Source of the DNA: Saururus chinensis
Lineage: Eukaryota; Streptophyta; Magnoliopsida; Piperales; Saururaceae
DNA length: 64,000 bases
Assembly (NCBI GenBank): GCA_035235625.1
Contig: CP141141.1
Location: forward strand, 25,231,968-25,295,967
Direction of reading: 5' to 3'
Shown piece by piece: positions 55,139-64,000 of this stretch (within the stretch, counting starts at the first letter, position 1; the number at the start of each line of letters is the position of its first letter). Position numbers and translations under genes: made by a program. The notes under the pieces were generated by a model. It was not told the origin of the DNA, made no database searches, and saw nothing but the letters and a program-made list of their open reading frames with translations.

Positions 55139-56995
55139 TTCGTAATGATGAATAAAATGGACAAAATTGATACCATAATTTGAGAGATCTTCCTTAACTT
55201 TTGAAATTTCATTCGCTTAACTAGTTTAAGAACAAAACACCAAAGCTTGTCACGAATATGTATTTAAATATTTTCTTATTTTCTAAGTTCACTAGAATAA
55301 ATCAAATTCACTAAAAGACAAACCATTGAGACCACTTTTAGTGAAGTTATATCCTTTTAATCGATTAAAACCGAAGTTCGTTAAGAATGTACACAAATTA
55401 TTATGTTGTTTAAAGAGACCTCCTATTAATTTGCTATTTTCATAAAAATTAATCAAATGGCCAAAGTGATACCACAATTCGCCCGATCTTTCTTAACCTA
55501 TGTGATTTCATTCGCTTAACTAGTTTTAAAAAAAGACACCCAAGTTCGTCAGGAATGTGTATTTAATTATTTTAAATAAATATGTACTCAATTGCTAAGT
55601 TCATAAGAATAAATCCAATGTACTAAACGATGAACTAATTAGACAACTTTTGGTCTAGTTATATCCTTTTAATCGAGTAAAACCGAAGTTCATTAAGAAT
55701 GTGCGCAAATCGTTAGAACGTTTAAAGTTTAAATAGACCTCCAATTAATTTGTTACGTTCATAATGACGAATTAAGTCAACAAAGTAATACCACAATTTG
55801 ACTAGTCTTCCAAACTTATGTGATTTTTTTCGCTAACTAGTTTTATGACAAGACACCAATGCTCATCACAAATGTGTATTTAAATGTTTTAAATAATTAC
55901 GTACACATTTGCAAAGCTTGTAAGAATGAATTAAATGTACTAAATGACGAACCAATCTGACCAATTTTAATTAAGTAATATCCTTCTAATTGATTAAAAT
56001 TAAACATCATTAAAAATGTGCACAATTTGTTATATCATTTACAGTTTTAAGAGACCTCTCATTTATTTATTATATTTGTAATCATGAATTAAATGCACAA
56101 ACTGATACCACAATTGGACTGCCCACTGTCAACAAAAATCCTTTTATTCATTTAACTAGAATCACTGAAGCTAATCACGAATGTGTACTTGAAAGTTTTA
56201 AATAAATCCACACTCATTCTCTAAACTCATAAGAATGAATAATACATACAAAATGATGAACACATCGGACTAATTTTGGTCAAGTTATATTTTTTTTATT
56301 CAATTAATATCAATGCTCATTTATAATACGCATAAATCATTACATAGTTTAAAGTATAAAAAGATCTCAAAATCATTTGTTTTGTTTGTAATGACGAATC
56401 AAATGGACAAAGTGATACAAAAATTTAACCATTCTTTCTTAACTTATGTGATTTAATTTGCTAACTAGTTTTAAAATAAAGCACCAAAGCTCGTCACAAA
56501 TTTATATTTAATTATTTTAAATAAATATGTACTCATTTGTTAAGTTTTTAAAGATGAATTAAATGCATTAAATGATGAACTAATCGGACCACTTTTGGTC
56601 TAGTGATATCATTTTAATCGATTAAAACTGAAGTTTGTTAAGAATGTATACAAATTGTTGTATTGTTTAAAGTTTAAAAAGACCTCTCATTCATTTATTA
56701 CATTCGTAATGACAAATCAAATAGACAAAGTAATACCACAATTTAACTGTTCCTTATTAACTTATGTGATTTCATTTGTTTAAGTAGTTTTAGAACAAAA
56801 TACACAAGTTCGTCAAGAATATCTGTTTAATTGTTTTAAATAACTACTCAATCTTTTGCAAGGTTTATGAGAATGAATTAAACACACTAAATGACAAACT
56901 AATTGGACTAATTTTTGTCTAGTTACATCTTATTAATCAAATAAAACTGAACTTCGTTAAAAATGAGCACAAATCGTTATATCATTTATGAGTAA
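55139..56995 (+). repeat. Tandem array of six units of about 300-320 bp
   Basis: Units start with a TTCGTAATGACGAAT..AAATGGACAAAGTGATACCACAA-like motif at about 55139, 55438, 55757, 56075, 56384 and 56702. Each also contains TTATGTGATTTCATTYGCTTAACTAG, TCGTCACGAATGTGTATTTAA, GATGAACYAATCGGAC and TATATCCTTTTAATCGATTAAAACYGAAG. The units are diverged from each other, so the array is old. No coding content. Confidence 0.88.
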
Positions 56996-58587
56996 CATTG
57001 CTCAAACTTAAAACCTTTTTCTTTGCTACCATTGTTCCCCTTCCCCTAAACCTTGTCCTTCTTATGCCCCAAATATTTGATAAATAATCTTGGCCGCTGA
57101 GAACTTATTCTGACTTCCATCCTTGCATTCGAGTCTGTGAGTGGGTGTCACCACTACTAGTTTCAAACGAAACTAAATGCTCCCAGTAATGATATGACTG
57201 CATCCACAAACACATACGACAACCGTTGCTATGAGAGCTATACTCTCCTAGTGATTCATTTTGAAAACCTCCTGTGGCAGCATGCCTTCAATGCATGACA
57301 AGGCATGCTGAGTACTTCTATTGAATAGGCTAAACTAAATGGGCCTCAAGCATCTTTCATTAAAACCCTAGGACCTCCCCCTATATAAACCTATGAATTG
57401 TCCTCCCTCTCTTGGCATTGGGCTATGTGCCACTCCCTCCTCCTCTCCCTTGGGTGGCATCCCTCCTCCTCTCTTAAGGTAGATCGACCCTCCCCCATCT
57501 CTCCCAATCTTCTTTCTTCCTTCTTTCTCTTGAAAATTTTAATCCAAAGTTTTTTTTTCATTTTGGTCAAACCCTAGATATAAGATCTCTCCTCTTCTCC
57601 ATTTTTCTTCTAAGACCATCTAGGGTTTTCTTCTTAAGGTTACGGAGTCCTAAATCTGAGAGGAACTCGGTAATTTTTTTAAAAGAATTCGTCATTAAGT
57701 AGGTTAATTAATAGTTAAGGTTTTTATGATCTTATTTAGGTAATTGTTTTGTAGAAAGTGTAGGCTTCACATAAGAACCACAATTTAAGAGATACTCATC
57801 TTCAATTTTCATGGTATGGTAACCTAAATCTTACATTTCAAAGTGTTGTTAATAAGAATTTTTAATAGTGTTCAGAATAGAGATTAATAGATGATAAGTG
57901 AATCGCTCAAACTGTAATTGACTATGTTTTGGATTTACGACAATGTTTCGGATACTTTTACTTCGAGTTTTCATTCCAAAATTTTTCTGGAAGTATTCAT
58001 TTGTAATCATACCCCTAATTTTTTGGATATCTTCCAAATATTATGGATTTATTAGATTTTTGGAACACGTGTTGTGCAATAAGACAATTCTTTATTTTTG
58101 TGTTTAGAAATGTGTTTAGTGGTGAAAACATTTAATCATTTATTTCTTATTTTTCTCATGATTAGATATAAGTGTTATGAGCATGTTATAAAAATTTTAA
58201 CTCATTTTTAGCATTGTAATTCAATGGCATGGTCATAAATTTAAAAGTGGACAGGTCTTGCATAAATGCACCGTCTAATTAATTAAATCAAAATAAATTT
58301 TGTACTTATTTTAAGATAATATTAGTTTATATATTATATTTAAGACTTTAATGTATGTCTTTGTAAATTTTCACATTGATTGGATTGCATTTACTATATT
58401 TTCTAAAATATACAAGTTATATGTTATAAGTATCTTATAATACCTACTTAATCTAGCATATAAATAATACGAGATTGTATAATTAATTGTGTTATTTTGG
58501 GATATTCAACATGTTTAAATTTATTAAAGATATGCACATGACATAATAGGGTATGCATTATACATATACATTTTAAGTAGGGTGAAG
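56996..58587. other. Promoter-like unassigned region
   Basis: A CTATATAAACC box near 57380 and a pyrimidine-rich stretch of CTCCCTCCTCCTCTCCC repeats follow, as in retrotransposon U3/R regions. I could not define LTR ends or a gene. Confidence 0.45.
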
Positions 58588-58889
58588 GAATGCCAGGATA
58601 CCACTCAGGTCGAGTATATGGTGAAACTTGACCCGACCCTAATAGTTTGGGTTTGATTTTTAAAATTCAACCTGAATAGCTATTCGGGTCTAGTTTAGGT
58701 TTTAAGTGATCCAACCCATCCCTACCCGAAAATAATTATAAATATAAAATTTTAATTATATATATTTTTTAATACTATTTTTAAAAAATATTTAAAATAT
58801 TTTTTTATTCTAAGTGGGTCAAACAGGTCGGGTTCGAGTTGAGTTTATTCGGGTTAGGTTGGGTTTGGCAAAATCCAACCCGGCAACAA
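58588..58889. mobile_element. Remnant related to the hAT-like element at 8887
   Basis: Shares ACCTGAATAGCTATTCGGGT and GACCCGAC/TCGGGTTNGGTTGGGTTTGG motifs with 8920-9180. The ends are decayed and no TSD could be fixed. Confidence 0.5.
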
Positions 58890-60811
58890 CACTAAAGAAT
58901 GCGATAAGGCATAATGTGTAACTAAGATGATCGAAATTAAGTGTTTGGCGCATAGAGAATTCAAGGCACTCCAAATCCCCTATGAGAAGGTTGAGGCACA
59001 AAATTGAGAGTATAATTAAATATCATGTAGAGGAACTTGAAGCTGTAGATCCCTCCCGCCCTAGTTAGGTTAAGGTGCACAACCAAAATACCACCCATTG
59101 GAAAGGGTAAGGGTACTAAATAAGACTTAATAGACATTTTGATTGCGAAAAAAATACTCACAAAAATGTAATGGATGTTTAGATTACAAGCTCAGCCCCA
59201 GGTGGTGTAATATGGTATCACAATGTGGTAATATGACTTACTATATATATTGGATGTTCCAAGTTATATTATGTTATGAATGTTTCATCTTGCACCAAAC
59301 AAGAGGAAAATTAATAGAAAAGGCTAAATAGAATATTTAAGGAAATTGTCTAAATGTAAATAATGAATGTTAATACATATCATATTTTCATGTAAAAGTT
59401 GAAAGAATGAGCTAGGGAATGCAATACTGGCTTATGACATATTTTATTCATAATCACATATCATGTTTTATTTATCAATATGATACGATTATGTAATGCA
59501 ATGTGAGGTTTGGAAATTCATATCCTGTGATTTTGATGTTGTTGGTTCCTTACTAGGTTGTATAGCTCACCCCGTTCAATTTTTTGTGGAATCCTCTTAT
59601 GGGGGAAACTTGCAAGTGATAATATGTTGTAAGATAAAGATTATTTGATGGACTATAGTGATGATGATTTTAACGAAGATAAAAATCATTTGATGGACTA
59701 TAGTGATGATGATTTTAATGAAGAAGGTAGAACTGAGTAATGAAATGAATGTTCTTGGTAGACTTTTAGTTTAAATAAATGCTTCCATAAGACTTAGGCA
59801 GATAATCACATTTAGTGAAGTTATCTATTTATATACTTGCTATTGTTATTAAATTTCAACTTTGATTATTGAATAAATAAAAACAAGTAAATTAGTTTAA
59901 ATCTTTGTCATAATGCGTATGTGTCTCTATTATACTTACAAGATCATTATGCTTGACTCCATGTTAGACAAGTTTGGACTGCCACACTGCCTGATCCATG
60001 ATCAGTGTTGGGGGCATGACATGATTTTTGAATATATTAATACAAAATTATAGTATAATAGTAATCAATGTCAAATCACATTATAAATTAAACATAATCT
60101 TACCTGAGGGCATGTCTGAATAACTTAATATGCACAAACTTAAATAGAATGGTACTCGCGTGCCTAAAGTTATCTACCTTTAAGTAATAAAATATTTATA
60201 CATGTCAAGTGGCCTAGAAACATCATTCTTGCCACACAACTAGATTCTTCAAAGAACTTTAAGCCTGAAATGTACTTACATTATATAGATGTTGAGTATA
60301 TATGAATATACCCAGTGGGATAGCTAAACAAAATCCACATGCAAAAAAAACATAATAACATCTCATATATCATACATAATCATCAAATATATGCAAGTCA
60401 AAATAAAGAATTACTTAACAATGTGACAACACTCAAGAGTCCAACCACCCTTGCTAAAGTATAATGCACAAGGTCTCTATGACTCAATAACCATATTTAG
60501 GAGTCCAACCATCCTCAGTAGATAATGATTTACTTCAACTTGAAAGCCTAACTCTATCCACGCCATAGAGCGAAGGCCCACAAGGACTCATAGACCTAAG
60601 TGGCCGAAATTTTGACTTCTATGATCATCAAAATCTTTTGTATTGTGTTGCGCTTTCTAAATATTGCATTATGCTAAACTTGTCTTCTTTCAAAATAGGA
60701 GCTTTACATAAAAAACAAGTTTACATCTTAAATCTCTTGTGCACGTAATTAATATAAGCCATTTGAGACAAACCTAGAAGACGAATGAGTTCTTATCACA
60801 AAATTTTGAGA
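58890..60811. other. No recognisable gene
   Basis: Unassigned AT-rich DNA. A GGGGGCATGACA end-like motif at 60009-60020 resembles a long-LTR terminus. A 47-bp direct repeat lies at 59633-59729. Otherwise nothing was seen. Confidence 0.45.
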
Positions 60812-60894
60812 TGAAAGGCCTTGGGGAGACATCTTTTGTAGTTGGAATAGAGATATATTGTGACATAAAGTCATGTTTTGCATTAATTTAGATG
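60812..60894 (+). pseudogene. Copia reverse transcriptase scrap
   Basis: Reads FEMKGLGETSFVVGIEIY, the same RT segment as FEMKDMGEASYIFKMKI in the copia element at 49290. It is about 28 codons long with no other copia sequence around it, so it comes from an unrelated, mostly lost copy. Confidence 0.65.
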
Positions 60895-61063
60895 AAAACT
60901 TAGAATTAACTTGGTCGTTTATGGAGGGGTGTGTGTGAGGTCATTTATTGGTGCCCTTTGATGGAAAGGGAGATATTATATATGTGCCTAGTCCCTTCAC
61001 TCATTTGTTAATCTTATGGTTCTCCATTCATTCTTGACAAGAAGAGTAAAGAAGACTCGGTAA

Positions 61064-61065
<2 letters not shown>

Positions 61066-61154
<89 letters not shown>
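61066..61154. repeat. (AT)n-(AC)n microsatellite
   Basis: About 37 AT repeats followed by seven CA repeats. Confidence 0.95.
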
Positions 61155-61339
61155 AGTAAATAAGGTACATTTTTTATCTCTAAATTTTATGTTATTTGCT
61201 TTATGCTTTATCCCTAAGTAATAATCCTGTAAATTCACATACATCTCACATTGTGTGCATAAATATGTGACTTGGCTCATTCCGGACCCTCCTCTCCCTT
61301 CCCCGGTGGGCCCGGTGACCCACCTGGGATTTTAAAAAA

Positions 61340-61690
61340 AAATCATCTTTAGCAACGCATCCATATGCATCGCTAATTTTTTTTAATATTTTAAAATGAA
61401 TTAGCGACGCTTTAAAAGCGCAGTTATAACATTTAATTTTTTTTAATATTATAATATTAGCGATGCTTTGAAATTTTTTTAAAAAGTTTAATCCATTAAC
61501 GACGTATAGAAAAGCATCGCTAATAATTGCTTTATTTTAGCAACGCTTCTGTATACGTCGTTAATAAATTATTTTTAATTTTTTTTTAAATAATTATTCT
61601 ATTAGCGACGTATATAAAAGCGTCGCTAATAATTTATCATTAGCAGCGCTTAAAAATAAACATCACTAATAATTATTATTAATGACGTCT
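61340..61690. mobile_element. CACTA subterminal fragment abutting the LRR exon
   Basis: At least eight copies of TTAGCGACGC-like motifs in both orientations (61384-61690), as in the CACTA elements at 9210 and 34364. No CACTA terminus is present on either side. The tail (TGACGTCTCCGGGACG..., 61682 on) runs into the LRR exon. Confidence 0.75.
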
Positions 61691-61727
61691 CCGGGACGAT
61701 TCCTTCATCACCGGCAAAATTGAAGTC

Positions 61728-63132
61728 CAAGCTTATCAAGTTCTTCAAATTACCAAGCTCAACTGGGATAATTCCTTGGATATTATTCTTGTACAGCTCC
61801 CTGATAAAGACCAACATAAGTAAAATGACAAATAAAACAAGGTGAATAAATGTTTTCACAAAATTTTAAAACAAAAATAAGCTAAGTAGTTAAACAAAAA
61901 GTATCCTTCCAAGTTCAGCAACTTTAGCTAACAAAAGTGATATTCAAATTTTAGTTTCACGCCAGGTTTGAACCAATGCACAAGACTAGTTATACTAGAA
62001 TGTACAAAAATCACAAAAAAAATCTAATAGGAATTTAGAGGTCCCAGATGCACTCACAAATATTGTAGATGCTCAAGCCTTCCCAAATCAGACACCAGAT
62101 GACCAGATTGGTTTGAATTACCCAAGTCACTGCAGAAATGTATCAATAGACACAGTAAGCAACAAAAAATATGTTCCCAGATAATGAAAACCTTTTAGTT
62201 CTCATAATACCATAATACTAATCTTTAAATTTGCCACTTATACTTTCAAAATCAAACATAACATGTTACATATGATAATACAAACAGATCCTCAAAATGT
62301 TTAATATTTGAATAACTTATATTTCCACGGTGACTCAAATTCTGTTATATACACCCATTCAAGCACTAGAATGGTGTCTCTTTCTTTAGACGTAGTTAGC
62401 ATCCTTCACCAACTCCATCTGAGAAAGGCTTCCTTCTGAGAATGCAATTCAGATTAGGGGCGACAACTTGTCTGTGGAAACCGGGTTGCAAAGAAAACAG
62501 CTACAGTTTTTAGAAAAAATGTTCCCCGCCTATTGAACATAATCTAGAAAATTCTCTTCAAAATCCAATCCCCTATAAGCTCAAAAACAACTACAAAAGC
62601 CGCTGTAAATTAACATCTCAAAGAACAAAACACAATTTTACTAGCTATGTAATACTTCCAACAGAAACTAAACTGCAATTGTACTTTAGTAAATAGCAAT
62701 AAAACAATCAAACCAAGTAAAAAAAAAAACAGATGTTGAAATCAATTACAATGACCACGTAACTAAAGCCCAGTTCAGTGCCTCAGTCAGATCACCGTCT
62801 CCACCAAAACCAAAACTTCGCCCCCAAATCGAAAGATACCAAAAAATTGAAATTTGCCAAAGTACAAGACAAATGGGAGTGAGTGAAGGTACAAAGAATT
62901 ACACGCGGGTGACGCGATTGTCGTGGTTGCAGGTGATGTGGAACCAGGTGCAGGGGTTAACGAGAGTGGGATCCCAGCTCTGGAGAACGTTGTCCGGGTC
63001 CGAGAGGCTCCAGCGGAGGGCGTCCCCCTCGGAGTTGGAACTAGCCAAGGGGGAGAGCAGAAGCAGGTGTACGGCTAGGGCCAGGGCTCGTGGCGCAAAT
63101 TCACCTGTGAGGAACCAGGCGGAGTCTGCCAT
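61728..63132 (-). pseudogene. LRR protein gene (SERK/LRP-like), exons 1-3, 3' part lost
   Basis: Exon 1 (63132-62903) opens with MADSAW, a hydrophobic signal segment ([15 protein letters not shown]), then the LRR N-terminal cap with [20 protein letters not shown] and [19 protein letters not shown]. Intron 1 runs 62902-62130. Exon 2 (62129-62058, 72 bp) gives [20 protein letters not shown], then HLQYL. Exon 3 (61800 to about 61728, 72 bp) gives [20 protein letters not shown], then LISL. This matches the 72-bp, phase-2 exon pattern of plant LRR proteins related to SERK co-receptors and small apoplastic LRR proteins. At the point where exon 3 should end and a GT donor begin, the sequence changes to GGACTTCAATTTTGCC and leads into CACTA sequence. 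Later LRRs and any membrane or kinase domain are absent from the window. The first three exons have no stops. Confidence 0.8.
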
Positions 63133-63340
63133 GGCTCGGGCTTGCGTCTCTCCGGATCCTTGTGTCCGGATTCAAAGCGAAGTTAGGGTTTCTTTTTGGC
63201 GGGCTGCTGATTCAGGGGAGGATCGGACTCGGGGGAGGAGACGAGCAAAACGCGGAGAAGAGACTTTCTGATTCGGTGTTTCGGGCTTTTGTTTGCAGGG
63301 AGGGAGAGAGAAGTTAAAATAACGATTTCTCCTGTGACAT
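63133..63340 (-). promoter_or_regulatory. 5' leader and promoter of the LRR gene
   Basis: GC-rich leader upstream of the ATG, then GAGAG/AGGGAGAGAG sequence near 63297-63313. No TATA box was chosen with confidence. Confidence 0.4.
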
Positions 63341-64000
63341 GTTGTTACGGGCGCGAAGTTTTTATTAGCATTCGCACACTTAATAGCCTGGCTGCGTAAT
63401 TAAGTAGTTACTCTCTTTCTTTTTTACTCGTGCTTAAAGAAAATATAAGAAAAATAGCAACACAAGTCTGACCTGGTCTCTCCTCAACTTATATTTCTGT
63501 CCACTAAAATATAAAGTAGGGAGAGGGTAAGGGTTGATCCACCAGATTGAGAGCTCTCCTCTTAACTCCCTGGTTCGTTATGTAAGAAGAAAATTATATT
63601 CTAATCAGTTATGGCCGCCCTACTCTTCCTTTTATAAATACTTAGCCTAAAACTGGTCATCCTAGTGCCACTAGAAGTACAAAACCCACTAAATACAAGA
63701 GTCCTCACCCTGACCAACTCTTAGCCCAAAGTCATTCCGCCCCAGCCTAGATTAGGAAGCCCTCAAGACCTCCGTCTTCAGCTAGGAGTCCAACGTCATA
63801 CTGCCTTCAAGAGTCCGCCTATCAAAGGAAACCAGCCACTCCGACTTCCATCTGCCCTAAGAGTGTAACCAGCCTGCCTGTGTGAGTCCTATCCCTCCTA
63901 ATAACCTGCTGCCCAGACTCCTATTCAAGCTAGGAGTGCAGCGAACTAGCATAGGTGATCATAATAATCTAGAATTCAATTTTCGTTATTATAAAAAATA
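63341..64000. other. No recognisable gene
   Basis: Unassigned. A TTTTATAAATACTT box near 63630 and a pyrimidine-rich tail suggest LTR or promoter sequence, without a partner in the window. Confidence 0.45.

Noticed and set aside
61066..61154. An Ile-Tyr repeat peptide of 88 codons
   Set aside because: It is the translation of an (AT)n-(AC)n microsatellite.
1..64000. tRNA, rRNA or SINE genes
   Set aside because: The only tRNA-related sequences seen are short primer-binding sites complementary to tRNA-Met. No cloverleaf or A/B box pair was found by eye.

Overview
This window is a plant nuclear segment, almost certainly from an angiosperm with a large, retrotransposon-rich genome. Evidence: a NAC transcription-factor exon with a GT intron donor at the left edge, a plant LRR (SERK/LRP-like) gene at the right edge, a terpene synthase relic, and about 55 kb between them filled with nested LTR retrotransposons and CACTA and hAT DNA transposons. 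I cannot fix the species. No bacterial, organellar, rRNA, tRNA or CRISPR feature was seen.

Layout. (1) 1-695: first exon and upstream region of a NAC gene (minus strand). (2) 696-3263: a short LTR retrotransposon (TSD AAATT) carrying a decayed piece of the host acetolactate synthase gene. (3) 3405-6590: gypsy gag remnant (minus), split by a 1.45-kb hAT-type element (3921-5368, TSD GTCGATAG). (4) 8056-8400: terpene synthase relic. (5) 8887-14088: hAT-like element with a complete 4.84-kb non-autonomous CACTA element inside it (9210-14045, TSD CGG). (6) 15240-28852: a minus-strand chromovirus-like gypsy element with a 3.2-kb LTR. Its gag is split by a second gypsy element (15541-24640), which itself holds a 6-kb hAT element with BED, DUF659 and dimerisation segments (17743-23731). 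(7) 28853-34803: right part of a second CACTA element with a 4.9-kb solo LTR inside (TSD TTTAA). (8) 35060-36552: another gypsy gag remnant. (9) 36553-54615: a copia element joined at its primer-binding site to a gypsy element. This composite is interrupted by three solo LTRs (37814-42418, 47532-49046, 50578-53960), each with a perfect 5-bp TSD. (10) 54616-60050: the start of a second copia internal region, a tandem array of about 310 bp units, and unassigned AT-rich DNA. (11) 60051-61690: copia and CACTA scraps. (12) 61728-63132: exons 1-3 of an LRR gene (minus), cut at the end of exon 3.

The window is best read as a stratified series of insertions between two host genes. Target-site duplications, LTR pairs and coding frames that resume across insertions allow most of the nesting order to be deduced. 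No retroelement seen here is intact. The most notable observations are the captured acetolactate synthase fragment, the copia/gypsy junction at the primer-binding site, the family of very long solo LTRs, the nearly complete hAT with flanks that do not match, and the LRR gene broken at an exon end.
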